DNA of 64,000 bases from Rubellimicrobium rubrum (GCF_006152115.1 NZ_VDFU01000007.1:62001-126000), one strand, 5' to 3'; positions 50,521 to 59,151 are shown, counted from the stretch's first letter. Notes: generated from the letters alone by a model not told the origin. Made by a program: numbers and translations.

Positions 50521-50634
50521 GGACCTTGGGCACCGATCTCCGAAAAGCCGGATCTGTTAACCCGACTTTCACGACCTTCCGGGGACACTGCTGCGGCTTG
50601 GGGAACTGGTTCCCGGCCCGCACCCGGAGGCTCA

Positions 50635-51747
50635 ATGTTCTTACAGGCCAAACCACGCCTGCCGCTTCTGCAGGAGGCGACAGGCGCTTCACGGGATCGG
50701 GCGCTCGCGCATGCTCCTCAGGCCGAATGGGGACTGGTCCATCAAGGGGCTAAGGTGCTCCTGACCTCGGACCAGAATGCAGGCTGGCTAACCCTGACCG
50801 CGGGCCCGTGCCTGGTGGCCCTTGGTCTTCCCCTGGGACGAGCCGGCCTGCAGGAGCTGTTTCACACGGCCAATGTCGCTGGACGGCGGCCGCTGCTCTA
50901 CAAGTGTGACAGGGCCACGGCACTGACGGCACGCCAGAACAAGTGGCGTGTGGTTCGCCTTGGCCAAGAGGCTATGCTCGACTTGGCGGAATGGAGCCAG
51001 GAACGTCCGTCCCGCCGACAACTCCGCCGGAAGATCCGTACCGCCGAAAAGGCTGGCATCCGGGTTTCGACCGGCTCCGACCTGCCTCTGGCGGAAATGG
51101 AGGCCGTGAACCGCGTCTGGTCCGAGAGGCACGGTGGCGAGAAAGGGTTCTCCATGGGCCGTTTCGAACCCACGTACCTGCGGCGCCAGCGCACTTTCCT
51201 GGCTCACCTTGAAGGACGCCTTGTCGCCTTCGCGACCTTCCATGCCACACAGGAGGAGTGGACGCTCGACCTGATGCGGCATGTCGAGGACACCCCTAGC
51301 GGCACGATGCACCTGCTCATTGCCGCCGCAGCGTCCAAAGCGCGCGCAGAGGGGTGTGCTCGACTCAGTCTTGCAGCCATTCCGCGACCCCTGCCCGACT
51401 GGGCAAGTCGGCTGACACGCTGGCAACCTTGTCTCGGCCTAGCTCAGTTCAAGAAGTCCTTCGGTCCAGTTCTCGTACCGCGATATGCCGCGGCTCCGGA
51501 TGTACCGTCCCTTGTGATGGGTTTGCTCGCCGTAGCCCTGGCCATCCATCGGCCACAGCCCCCCATTCCTGAATCAGAGATGCGAGATCCTGCGCTGCCA
51601 GCCGCTCGCCTCAGGAGCAGGCGGCTGGAAAGACGACGGCGGTGGCCCCACTTTGGGTTTGATCCCGCGCGCGTGCCATGCGATGCGCAGCCGGCGAAAC
51701 TGCGGCCGGTGGCCTTCCTGCTTTCCGGCCGGCGCCCGCCCTCGTAG
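50635..51747 (+). CDS. stand-alone MprF-type phosphatidylglycerol lysyltransferase domain (DUF2156)
   Basis: A 370-residue protein with GGAGG five bases before the ATG. Its two GNAT-like repeats match the catalytic C-terminal domain of MprF (LPG synthase): RRQLRRKIRTAEKAGIRV, VWSERHGGEKGFSMGRFEPTYLRRQRTFLAHLEGRLVAFATFHAT, WTLDLMRHVEDTPSGTMHLLIAAAASKARAEG. The flippase membrane domain is absent; only one weak hydrophobic stretch is seen near residue 290, and the last 70 residues are basic. MprF aminoacylates phosphatidylglycerol from charged tRNA; stand-alone forms may use other acceptors. It precedes the homocysteine methyltransferase gene by 12 bases, implying co-transcription. Confidence 0.78.
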   Translation: MFLQAKPRLPLLQEATGASRDRALAHAPQAEWGLVHQGAKVLLTSDQNAGWLTLTAGPCLVALGLPLGRAGLQELFHTANVAGRRPLLYKCDRATALTARQNKWRVVRLGQEAMLDLAEWSQERPSRRQLRRKIRTAEKAGIRVSTGSDLPLAEMEAVNRVWSERHGGEKGFSMGRFEPTYLRRQRTFLAHLEGRLVAFATFHATQEEWTLDLMRHVEDTPSGTMHLLIAAAASKARAEGCARLSLAAIPRPLPDWASRLTRWQPCLGLAQFKKSFGPVLVPRYAAAPDVPSLVMGLLAVALAIHRPQPPIPESEMRDPALPAARLRSRRLERRRRWPHFGFDPARVPCDAQPAKLRPVAFLLSGRRPPS

Positions 51748-51759
51748 AAAGTTTCAAGG

Positions 51760-52773
51760 ATGACCGACGCCCTGTCCCGCCTGCTCGAAACCCGTGACTG
51801 GCTCCTAGCCGACGGCGCGACGGGCACCAACCTCTTCAACATGGGTCTGACCGCTGGTGAGGCGCCGGAGCTTTGGAACGACGAGCATCCCGATCGCATC
51901 CGCCTTCTTTATCAAAGTGCCGTCGACGCTGGCAGCGACCTGTTCCTGACAAATAGCTTCGGGGGCAATGCGTCACGCCTCAAGCTTCATGGCGCCGACG
52001 GCCGTGTGAGGGAACTCAACCGGCAGGCTGCCGAGATCGGGCGCGAGGTCGCGGACAAGGCGGCTCATCCGGTGATCGTGGCCGGGTCGGTCGGCCCCAC
52101 TGGTGAGATCATGTCCCCCATGGGCACCCTGACCCACGAAACGGCCGTGGAGATGTTCCACGAGCAGGCGGAAGGTCTGAAGGAGGGTGGTGTCGATGTT
52201 CTCTGGGTGGAGACCATCAGTGCCACCGAAGAGCTTCGTGCCGCCGCAGAGGCGTTCGCGATGGCTGGAATGCCGTGGTGCGGCACCATGAGCTTTGACA
52301 CCGCCGGTCGCACCATGATGGGGGTAACTTCGGCCGATATGGTGAAGCTGGTCGGGAAGCTGCCCAACCAGCCCATCGCCTTCGGCGCGAACTGCGGCGT
52401 CGGAGCATCGGACTTGCTTCGGACAATCCTGGGGTTTGCCGCCGCCGGGCCGGAACGCCCGATCATCGCAAAAGGCAATGCCGGCATTCCACGCTACCAC
52501 GAAGGACACATCCATTATGACGGGACACCCGAACTGATGGCCGAGTACGCCATCCTCGCTCGGGACGCCGGTGCCACGATCATTGGGGGCTGCTGCGGGA
52601 CGATGTCGGAGCATCTGCGATTGATGCGGGACGCGTTGGAGAACAGGCCTCGTGGCGAACGGCCGACGCTTGAAATCATTGCTGAGCTTCTTGGGAAATT
52701 CTCGTCCACCTCCGACGGCACGGGCGACGATCAGACCCCGGTGCGCCGGGGCAATCGCCGGAGCCGAAGTTAA
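51760..52773 (+). CDS. betaine/corrinoid-linked homocysteine S-methyltransferase
   Basis: A 337-residue TIM-barrel protein of the MetH-N/BHMT (PF02574) family. LADGATGTNLFNMGL opens it; zinc ligands are C212 (GANCGVG) and the C278-C279 pair (GGCCGT), as required to activate homocysteine thiolate. Typical annotation in Rhodobacteraceae is betaine-homocysteine methyltransferase. The nearby corrinoid protein (54345) and DUF1638 gene support methyl transfer to homocysteine either from betaine directly or from the methyl-corrinoid. Which donor is used cannot be told. The C-terminal 20 residues are Arg/Ser-rich. Follows the MprF-like gene by 12 bases. Confidence 0.85.
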   Translation: MTDALSRLLETRDWLLADGATGTNLFNMGLTAGEAPELWNDEHPDRIRLLYQSAVDAGSDLFLTNSFGGNASRLKLHGADGRVRELNRQAAEIGREVADKAAHPVIVAGSVGPTGEIMSPMGTLTHETAVEMFHEQAEGLKEGGVDVLWVETISATEELRAAAEAFAMAGMPWCGTMSFDTAGRTMMGVTSADMVKLVGKLPNQPIAFGANCGVGASDLLRTILGFAAAGPERPIIAKGNAGIPRYHEGHIHYDGTPELMAEYAILARDAGATIIGGCCGTMSEHLRLMRDALENRPRGERPTLEIIAELLGKFSSTSDGTGDDQTPVRRGNRRSRS

Positions 52774-52784
52774 CACGCTCGGAC

Positions 52785-52805
52785 CCCCGGGATGCTGATC
52801 CGGGG
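52785..52805 (+). terminator. hairpin after the homocysteine methyltransferase gene
   Basis: CCCCGG / CCGGGG separated by nine bases, starting 12 bases past the stop codon and followed by CGTTATCTT. A short GC-rich stem with a weak T-containing tail; a plausible terminator. Confidence 0.5.
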
Positions 52806-52861
52806 CGTTATCTTCGGCCTTTAAGTCCCGGTCGGCTCTTAGAATTCGGTGCTTCGATACC

Positions 52862-52895
52862 CATATATCCTCCTACAGACTAGGAGGTGGATATG
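52862..52895 (+). promoter_or_regulatory. hairpin covering ribosome-binding site and start codon of the 76-residue gene
   Basis: CCTCCTA (52869-52875) pairs perfectly with TAGGAGG (52881-52887) around a CAGAC loop; the 3' arm is the ribosome-binding site. After a 2/3-base internal loop, CATAT (52862-52866) pairs with ATATG (52891-52895), which includes the ATG start codon. In RNA, 12 base pairs would hide both signals, the layout of a thermosensor or other translational switch. Whether it forms in vivo is untested. Confidence 0.7.
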
Positions 52896-53123
52896 CAGTT
52901 GGAAGGTCATAGGGTTCTCAGGAAAGGGCACACCCGGCGGCGCTACGGAAAGGTCGACGCACAGGTCACGACACGCTTGAACGACGACGGCTCGGAAATC
53001 GTCTTTGAGTCTTCGATTCCGGTTTCGAAGGGATGGTCGGATGTTTGTTTCGTCCTGCCAGTCGACGCGCTGCCAGAGTTGATGCGGCTTGCGCTGGAAC
53101 GACGTCAGAACAGCGAAAGCTGA
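52893..53123 (+). CDS. 76-residue protein of unknown function
   Basis: Starts at ATG 52893 (MQLEGHRVLRKGHTRRRYGK) with AGGAGG five bases upstream; a GTG two codons earlier overlaps that site. The N-terminal third is basic (seven Arg/Lys in residues 8-20), the middle is a beta-rich VDAQVTTRLNDDGSEIVFESSIP, and the end is an amphipathic helix with LPELMRLALERRQ. No Cys pairs, signal or membrane segment. The strong ribosome-binding site and start hairpin favour a real, regulated gene. Its last 19 bases overlap the convergent radical SAM gene. Confidence 0.65.
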   Translation: MQLEGHRVLRKGHTRRRYGKVDAQVTTRLNDDGSEIVFESSIPVSKGWSDVCFVLPVDALPELMRLALERRQNSES

Positions 53124-54187
53124 CAGTCAGGTGGTTTGGGTACGGTGAACAGATCGGTTTGGAGCGGCGGAAGCGGAAGAAACCCGAGTCGCTTCCGCGC
53201 CAACTCGAAACGAGCTGCAAGGAGCTGGGCCCATGTTCCCTGGCCCGTCATTCGAGTGTTCCATTCAGGGTCATAGTCGCGTCCACCGTGCAGGTCCCGC
53301 ACGCGGTTCAGAATGCGCGTGGCCCGGTCAGGGAAGCGTTCGACCACCCATTGTCGAAACAGTGGGCTAACTTCGCGCGGAAGCCGCAGCACGATCATGC
53401 TTGCAGCGTGAGCGCCGGCCTCCCTGGCGGCGGACATGATGACCTCGAGTTCGTGGTCAGTCAGAGCCGGAACGACGGGAGAGACCTGAACACGGACCGG
53501 TATGCCGCACGCGGAAAGCCGCTGCAGCGTCAACAACCGGCGTTCCGGAGTGGGTGCCCTTGGTTCCATCGCGCGCGAGACCGCCGCATCAAGCGTGGTA
53601 AGGGAAAGTCCTACATTCACCAAGCCCAGCTTTGCCAACGGCGCGAGCAGGTCGATGTCCCGCTCGATCAGCGTTCCCTTCGTGGTGATCGTAAAAGGGT
53701 GACGATGCTCGCCAAGAACTTCGATCAGACCTCTCATGATGCGTCGGTCGCGTTCGATCGGCTGATAAGGATCAGTGGCGGTTCCCACGGCCAGCACCTT
53801 CGGCACGTACCCACGCTGCGCGAGTTCGCGGGCCAGCACAATGGGCGCAGTCGGCTTGGCGATCAGTCGAGTCTCGAAATCGAGGCCCGCCGACAGGCCC
53901 AAGTACGCATGCGTCGGGCGCGCAAAGCAGTAGATGCAGCCATGCTCGCAGCCTCGGTAGGGGTTGAGAGAGCGGTCGAACGGAATATCGGGTGAGTTGT
54001 TCGTGGCAATCATCCGTCGCGGCCGTTCGTCGGCGACTTCGGCCTGAAGTGGAGGCAGAGGCTCGTGACGGCCCCAGCCATCATCGACCGGGACACGAAC
54101 ATAGGGTTCGAACCGACCGGCTTGGTTACTGGCCGCCGCTCGACCGGGTCGCTGCGCGGCGGGAAGGTGCGACGGCATCTCTGTCAT
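53105..54187 (-). CDS. PA0069-family radical SAM protein (SplB-like)
   Basis: About 360 residues from ATG 54185-54187; ten further in-frame codons upstream are unlikely to be used. The radical SAM cluster motif is CEHGCIYCFARPTH (C-x3-C-x2-C) in SLNPYRGCEHGC context, near residue 85, following TNNSPDIPFDRSLNPYRG. Then GTATDPYQPIERDRRIMRGLIEVL and FTITTKGTLIERDIDLLAPLAK fit the COG1533/SplB-related family. A biological reaction is not established; it lacks other spore-photoproduct features. Convergent with the 76-residue gene by a 19-base overlap. Confidence 0.88.
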   Translation of the reverse strand: MTEMPSHLPAAQRPGRAAASNQAGRFEPYVRVPVDDGWGRHEPLPPLQAEVADERPRRMIATNNSPDIPFDRSLNPYRGCEHGCIYCFARPTHAYLGLSAGLDFETRLIAKPTAPIVLARELAQRGYVPKVLAVGTATDPYQPIERDRRIMRGLIEVLGEHRHPFTITTKGTLIERDIDLLAPLAKLGLVNVGLSLTTLDAAVSRAMEPRAPTPERRLLTLQRLSACGIPVRVQVSPVVPALTDHELEVIMSAAREAGAHAASMIVLRLPREVSPLFRQWVVERFPDRATRILNRVRDLHGGRDYDPEWNTRMTGQGTWAQLLAARFELARKRLGFLPLPPLQTDLFTVPKPPDCQLSLF

Positions 54188-54344
54188 GAGCCAAGGATTA
54201 GAACATTTAGTGAACATAGCAAGGCTGATCCTCAGGGAGGTCTTGCCCTTTCGTCGGTTGCGAGGCAGGCGGTGTCGTAATCCGCTGCGACCGGCTCACC
54301 ATGCCGGCGCACACAGGTCCCACGACCCGACCCGAGGAGCCACC

Positions 54345-55043
54345 ATGGCCGACGACGAGATCATCCTATCCGAACTCGATGACGAGGAACTCGTCGCACA
54401 GATGTTCGATGACCTTTACGATGGTCTCAAGGAAGAGATCGAGGAAGGGGTGAACATCCTCCTTGAGCGCGGCTGGACCCCCTACGACATTCTGACCAAG
54501 GCCCTGGTCGGGGGCATGACGATCGTGGGGGCGGACTTCCGGGACGGCATCCTGTTCGTGCCCGAAGTGCTGCTCGCCGCCAACGCGATGAAGGGCGGAA
54601 TGACCATCCTGAAGCCGCTGCTTGCGGAGACAGGAGCGCCTCGTGTGGGCAAGATGGTGATCGGCACCGTCAAGGGCGACATCCACGACATCGGCAAGAA
54701 TCTGGTATCCATGATGATGGAAGGCGCCGGTTTCGAGGTCGTCGACCTTGGCATCAACAACGCTGTCGAAAAGTACCTCGATGCACTGGAATCCGAAAAG
54801 CCGGACATTCTGGGCATGTCAGCCCTGCTCACGACCACGATGCCCTATATGAAGGTCGTGATCGATACGATGAAGGAAAAGGGCATCCGCGACGACTATA
54901 TCGTGCTCGTCGGAGGCGCGCCGCTGAACGAGGAGTTCGGGCGCGCGATCGGGGCCGATGCCTATTGCCGCGATGCCGCCGTTGCCGTGGAGACCGCCAA
55001 GAGCCTTGTCGCACGCAAGCACAACCAACCTGCCGCCCACTGA
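54345..55043 (+). CDS. corrinoid (B12-binding) methyl-carrier protein
   Basis: A 232-residue protein from ATG 54345 (GAGGAG upstream; the longer frame is spurious). Residues 1-95 form the methionine-synthase-type helical cap (DLYDGLKEEIEEGVNILLERGW, FVPEVLLAANAMKGGM). The Rossmann domain holds D112-x-H114-x-x-G117 (GDIHDIGKN), whose His is the lower cobalt ligand, then the SALLTTTMPYMK and VGGAPLNEEFGRAIGADAY segments. This is the MtbC/MttC type of free-standing carrier that shuttles a methyl group between two methyltransferases. DUF1638 overlaps its end. Likely methyl acceptors are at 1452-2501 and 51760-52773. Confidence 0.92.
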   Translation: MADDEIILSELDDEELVAQMFDDLYDGLKEEIEEGVNILLERGWTPYDILTKALVGGMTIVGADFRDGILFVPEVLLAANAMKGGMTILKPLLAETGAPRVGKMVIGTVKGDIHDIGKNLVSMMMEGAGFEVVDLGINNAVEKYLDALESEKPDILGMSALLTTTMPYMKVVIDTMKEKGIRDDYIVLVGGAPLNEEFGRAIGADAYCRDAAVAVETAKSLVARKHNQPAAH

Positions 55044-55656
55044 CGAGCGCCTGACCGACGGCGGCCTCGCTCCCGAGGGACGAGGCCGCGTCCTTGTGAT
55101 CGCCTGTGGAGCGATCGCTCGTGAGATCCTGGCCATCCAGGACGCCAGCCGGCTGGATCATCTGGATCTCCAGTGTCTACCCGCCATCCTGCACAACACG
55201 CCTGATCGGATCGTGCCAGCGGTCGAGGCAGCCGTCAGGGCTGCGGCAGGACGATATGCTTCTGTCTTCGTGGCCTATGCGGATTGTGGAACTGGGGGGC
55301 TGCTCAAGGCAGCCTGCGAACGGCTCGGCGTCGAGCTTATCGAAGGACCGCACTGCTACAGCTTCTTCGAAGGGAACCAAACCTTTGCGGGCCGTGATGA
55401 ATTCACCGCCTTCTATCTGACAGACTTCCTTGTCCGTCAGTTCGACGCATTCGTCTGGCGGCCTTTGGGTCTCGATCGCCACCCCGAACTGAGGAACCTG
55501 TACTTCGGCCACTACGAGACGCTTGTGTATCAGGCACAGGTCGACGATCCCGCACTGACCCACAAAGCGCGGGACTGCGCCCAGAGGCTTGGCCTAGGCT
55601 TTGAACGCAGGTTCACCGGCTACGGCGACTTGGCCGCCGCGCTTCGGGAGTTGTGA
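55006..55656 (+). CDS. DUF1638 protein coupled to the corrinoid carrier
   Basis: Around 216 residues. DUF1638 begins in this frame at RVLVIACGAIAREILAI; YASVFVAYADCGTGGLLKAACERLGVELIEGPHCYSFFEG and the C-terminal LYFGHYETLVYQAQ are family hallmarks. Conserved Cys residues (ACG, DCG, PHC) suggest a metal or cofactor. Function unknown; the family is known to travel with corrinoid methyl-transfer genes. The start is uncertain: a TTG at 55006 gives a 38-base overlap with the corrinoid gene, ATGs at 54958 and 54973 would overlap more, and a CTG at 55030 less. Tight overlap implies co-translation. Confidence 0.8.
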   Translation: MSHASTTNLPPTDERLTDGGLAPEGRGRVLVIACGAIAREILAIQDASRLDHLDLQCLPAILHNTPDRIVPAVEAAVRAAAGRYASVFVAYADCGTGGLLKAACERLGVELIEGPHCYSFFEGNQTFAGRDEFTAFYLTDFLVRQFDAFVWRPLGLDRHPELRNLYFGHYETLVYQAQVDDPALTHKARDCAQRLGLGFERRFTGYGDLAAALREL

Positions 55657-55658
55657 CT

Positions 55659-56069
55659 TCAGGCCGCCTCGCGCGCGGCCTCCCGAATGCGGACGATCAT
55701 GGCACGCAAGCCGTTCGAGCGCTGCGAAGACAGATGGCTGTCAAGCCCGAGGCGCGCCAACTCGGCCTGGGCGTCCACCTTTTCGACCTCGGACACCGGC
55801 AGGCCAGCATACATAGCCCTGAGAATGGCGATAAGGCCCCGGACGATGGTCGCGTCGCTGTCGCCAAGAAAATCGAACCGGCCGGCCGAGATCTCTGGGT
55901 GGATCCAGACCTGCGAGGCGCAGCCGTTCACCTTGGTCGCCGGAACCTTCAGCGCTTCGGGCATCGGCGGCATCGCTTTGCCCAGGTCGATGACTTCGCG
56001 GTAGCGCTCTTCCCAGTCACCCAGAAAATCGAAGGTTTCGGCAATATCCTCAAAGGCGGGCGTGGCCAT
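55659..56069 (-). CDS. sufE: SufE-family cysteine desulfuration protein
   Basis: A 136-residue SufE. VNGCASQVWI holds the sulfur-accepting C50, within TKVNGCASQVW, and DFLGDWEERYREVIDLGKAMPPMPE opens the domain. It accepts persulfide from SufS during Fe-S cluster assembly. Ends two bases from the convergent DUF1638 gene. Full-length for the family. Confidence 0.93.
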   Translation of the reverse strand: MATPAFEDIAETFDFLGDWEERYREVIDLGKAMPPMPEALKVPATKVNGCASQVWIHPEISAGRFDFLGDSDATIVRGLIAILRAMYAGLPVSEVEKVDAQAELARLGLDSHLSSQRSNGLRAMIVRIREAAREAA

Positions 56070-56155
56070 GGCAGGGCTCCGGTGACAGTGGCAGCAAAGC
56101 GGGCTTCGACATACCTCGCTTTGCCGGAGGACATAGATGGCGGTTTGTTCCCGGC

Positions 56156-57319
56156 CTACAAGCGGACGGTCACGACGTTCTGACCTTTTGCGGCCAGCCC
56201 GACTCGCCCTTCGCAGAGCTGGATCGCGTCTTCGCCGAAAACCTCCCGGCGCCAGCCCTGCAAGGCGGGCATGTCGCGGCCCCCGGCTGCAATGGCATCG
56301 AGCTCGGCGGAGGAGGCGATCAGACGCGCCGCCACCCCTTCGCTGTCCGACTTGGCCTTGAGCAGAACCCGGAGAAGGTCCGCGAGGGCGGGGTTGACCT
56401 GAAGCTGCTCACGCGGGTCGCTCTGCCGGGGCAAGTCCTCGGGGCGCAGGCCCGCAGCGCGCTTGACCGCAGCCAAGATCCCTTCGGCAATATCCCCTCT
56501 GCGTCCCTCGCGAAGAAGAAGGCGGGACTTGGAAAGGTCTGCCTCGGATTGGGGGCGCGTTGTGGCCAGTTCCACCAAGGCGTCGTCCTTGAAGACCCGG
56601 CTTCGCGGCACGTCCCTGCCCTGCGCATATTCCTCGCGGAAGCGCGCCAGTTCCACCAGGGCCGCAAGCATCTTGTTGGATCCGGGCCGAGTCCGTACCC
56701 GCTCCCAAGCGTCGGCAGGATCGGTGCGGTAGGTGGCAGGATCCATGAGGATGGCCATCTCCTCCGCCACCCAATGTTCCCGCCCATTCCTGGCCAAGCG
56801 TTCGGCCAAGTGGATGTAAACAGAGCGGAGATGCGTGACGTCGGCTGCCGCATATCGCAACTGAGCCTCAGTCAGCGGCCGGCTCGACCAGTCGGTAAAC
56901 CGCGAGGACTTGTCCACCTCGGCCCTGGCGATCTTGCGGACCAGAGTCTCGTAGCTGACCTGATCGCCGAAGCCGCAGACCATCCCGGCCACTTGGGTAT
57001 CGAAGAGCGGCTTCGGGATTACGCCCGCGTCCACATAGAAGATTTCGAGATCCTGCCGCGCAGCATGGAAGACCTTCACCACGTCGGGGTTCTGGAACAG
57101 GGCGTAGAGGGGAGCAAGACTCAGTCCATCTGCGCCGATGATGGGGTCCACGATGGCAACAGCTTCGTCCGTGTCGCCGGGATAGGCGATCTGAAGAAGG
57201 CAAAGCTTGGAATAGTAGGTCCGCTCGCGAAGGAATTCCGTATCGACGGTCACAAAGGGATGCTGGGCAGCACGGTCGCAAAAGGCGACAAGGGCCTCGG
57301 TCGTGGTGATGATCTGCAT
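56156..57319 (-). CDS. rnd: ribonuclease D
   Basis: A 387-residue 3'-5' exoribonuclease. DEDD catalytic set: VTVDTEFLRERTYY (D, E), VFHAARQDLEIFY (D) and YAAADVTHLRSVY (Y, D). An HRDC domain follows at ~210-290 (LAALVELARFREEYA, SRVFKDDALVELA), plus a second helical region. It trims tRNA 3' ends. Starts 9 bases from the purN stop, same strand. Confidence 0.95.
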   Translation of the reverse strand: MQIITTTEALVAFCDRAAQHPFVTVDTEFLRERTYYSKLCLLQIAYPGDTDEAVAIVDPIIGADGLSLAPLYALFQNPDVVKVFHAARQDLEIFYVDAGVIPKPLFDTQVAGMVCGFGDQVSYETLVRKIARAEVDKSSRFTDWSSRPLTEAQLRYAAADVTHLRSVYIHLAERLARNGREHWVAEEMAILMDPATYRTDPADAWERVRTRPGSNKMLAALVELARFREEYAQGRDVPRSRVFKDDALVELATTRPQSEADLSKSRLLLREGRRGDIAEGILAAVKRAAGLRPEDLPRQSDPREQLQVNPALADLLRVLLKAKSDSEGVAARLIASSAELDAIAAGGRDMPALQGWRREVFGEDAIQLCEGRVGLAAKGQNVVTVRL

Positions 57320-57328
57320 GATTGACGC

Positions 57329-57943
57329 CTAGGTCATCGAATGGAAGTTGGAAAGGTGGATCGGTGTGCGGTCGCCCACGACGAAACGCCGCAACACCTC
57401 GGGATACAGCCGGTGCTCCTGCACCAGGACACGAGCGGCCAGGCTGTCCGGCGTGTCGCCCTGCTCTACGGGAACGCGGGCCTGGCCAAGAATCGGGCCG
57501 AAGTCGAGTTCCTCGGTCACCTCGTGAACGGTGCAGCCATGCTCGTGGTCACCGTTCGCCAAAGCCCGCGCATGGGTGTGAAGCCCTGGATAAAGCGGAA
57601 GAAGCGAGGGATGGATGTTGAGCATCCGTCCTCTCCAGGCTGCGACGAAATCGGGCGTGAGAATGCGCATGAAGCCGGCAAGGCATATCAGGTCGGGTTC
57701 CTCGGTCGCCAAGGCCGCCTGAAGCTCGGATTCGAAGGCCGATCGATCGCGGCCGAAGGGACGGTGATCCACGGCAGCCGTGTGAATGCCGAGATCCCGC
57801 GCCTTTGCCAACCCCCCAGCCTGGGGGTCGTTGGACACCACTAGAACCGGCCTTGAGGGATGATCGCCCGTCATGGATCTGACCAGAGCCACCATGTTCG
57901 AGCCGCCGCCCGACAGGAGAATGGCGACCCGCCGAAGGCTCAC
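57329..57943 (-). CDS. purN: phosphoribosylglycinamide formyltransferase
   Basis: A 204-residue GART transformylase using 10-formyl-THF. [43 protein letters not shown] (catalytic Asn/His) and [19 protein letters not shown] are its motifs. Starts with GTG at 57941-57943, overlapping the purM stop by four bases (GTGA), so translation is coupled. Confidence 0.96.
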   Translation of the reverse strand: MSLRRVAILLSGGGSNMVALVRSMTGDHPSRPVLVVSNDPQAGGLAKARDLGIHTAAVDHRPFGRDRSAFESELQAALATEEPDLICLAGFMRILTPDFVAAWRGRMLNIHPSLLPLYPGLHTHARALANGDHEHGCTVHEVTEELDFGPILGQARVPVEQGDTPDSLAARVLVQEHRLYPEVLRRFVVGDRTPIHLSNFHSMT

Positions 57944-58974
57944 GCGAGTTGACCCCTATAGGTTACGCCCTCTCCCGCCGCGACGCGGCCCAGTGGGACC
58001 ACGGTCTCTCCCGCGTCTTGCAGGAGTTGGGTCAGATCATCGGCCCGGTCAGCCGCAGCGACGATCACCATCCCGACCCCCGCATTGAACGTCTTGAGCA
58101 TCTCGGCTTCGGCGATTCTGCCAGCCTCCTTGAGCCAAGCGAAAACCGGCGGCAGCCGCCACGCGCCAAGGTCGATCGTAGCGCCCAAGCCAGCAGGAAG
58201 GATGCGCGGCAGGTTCTCGGTCAGGCCGCCCCCCGTGATATGTGCAAGGCCGTGGACACCGCCGGCCCGAATGGCCGCCAGCGCAGGCTTCACATAAAGG
58301 CGCGTCGGGGTAAGCAGCGCCTCGCCCAAAGCTTGATCCGACCAGGGCGCGCGAGAACTCCAGGACTGCCCAGCAACCTCGGCCACGCGGCGCACGAGGG
58401 AGAAGCCGTTCGAATGCACCCCGTCCGAAGCCAGGCCAAGTAGGATGTCGCCTTCGACGACGCCCTTCGGCAGATCGCCCCCGCGCTCCATGGCGCCAAC
58501 CGCGAACCCCGCGAGGTCGAAGTCACCCCCGTTATACATGCCCGGCATCTCGGCCGTCTCTCCGCCGACCAAGGCGCAGCCCGAGCGCGCGCAACCCTCG
58601 GCGATGCCGGCGATGACTCGGGCGGCCTCTTCGACCTCCAGCTTTCCGGTCGCGAAGTAGTCAAGGAAGAGCAGCGGCTCCGCGCCCTGGCAGACGAGGT
58701 CGTTCACGCACATGGCGACCAAGTCGATGCCGACGCCATCAAGGTGTCCGGTTTCGATCGCGATGCGCAGCTTGGTCCCTACCCCGTCCGTCGCGGCCAC
58801 GAGGATCGGATCCTGATATCCGGCGGCCCGAAGATCGAACAGCGCTCCGAACCCGCCAAGGCCCGACATCGTGCCGGCCCGTTCGGTCCGCCTCGCATGC
58901 GGCTTGATCCGGTCCACAAGGGCATTGCCCGCGTCGATGTCCACGCCCGCCTGCGCGTAGGTCAGCCCGCTCAT
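57940..58974 (-). CDS. purM: phosphoribosylformylglycinamidine cyclo-ligase (AIR synthetase)
   Basis: A 344-residue PurM from ATG 58972-58974. [88 protein letters not shown] and [15 protein letters not shown] are the family motifs. It closes the imidazole ring in purine synthesis. First gene of purM-purN, followed by rnd. Confidence 0.96.
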   Translation of the reverse strand: MSGLTYAQAGVDIDAGNALVDRIKPHARRTERAGTMSGLGGFGALFDLRAAGYQDPILVAATDGVGTKLRIAIETGHLDGVGIDLVAMCVNDLVCQGAEPLLFLDYFATGKLEVEEAARVIAGIAEGCARSGCALVGGETAEMPGMYNGGDFDLAGFAVGAMERGGDLPKGVVEGDILLGLASDGVHSNGFSLVRRVAEVAGQSWSSRAPWSDQALGEALLTPTRLYVKPALAAIRAGGVHGLAHITGGGLTENLPRILPAGLGATIDLGAWRLPPVFAWLKEAGRIAEAEMLKTFNAGVGMVIVAAADRADDLTQLLQDAGETVVPLGRVAAGEGVTYRGQLA

Positions 58975-59075
58975 GCCCGCACCTCCGTTGTGACGCGCCT
59001 GCGTTAGCCTAACTGCGACCGAGGAGCCAGAGCCGCTTGACGGATCGCATGCCCTCTGCCACGGGAACAATTGGC

Positions 59076-59151
59076 GGGCCGGTAGCTCAATGGTTAGAGC
59101 CGAGCGCTCATAACGCTTTGGTTGGGGGTTCGAGTCCCTCCCGGCCTACCA
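59076..59151 (+). tRNA. tRNA-Ile2 (anticodon CAT, lysidine type)
   Basis: A 76-base cloverleaf with encoded CCA. Acceptor GGGCCGG/CCGGCCT (first pair G-U), D stem GCTC/GAGC with eight-base loop AATGGTTA, anticodon stem GAGCG/CGCTT with loop CTCATAA, variable loop TGGTT, T stem GGGGG/CCCTC. The D-loop length and TGGTT variable loop match tRNA-Ile2, whose C34 is changed to lysidine by TilS to read AUA, rather than elongator tRNA-Met, which usually has a nine-base D loop and GGGTC-type variable loop. Confidence 0.85.

Noticed and set aside
50601-50614. GGGAAC-TG-GTTCCC inverted repeat before the MprF-like gene as a LexA or similar operator
   Set aside because: Spacing does not fit the alphaproteobacterial LexA site (GTTC-N7-GTTC), and the short arms could occur by chance in this GC-rich sequence.
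53033-53995. Long plus-strand frame inside the radical SAM gene
   Set aside because: It is antisense to clear radical SAM motifs and has no family sequence; a shadow frame.
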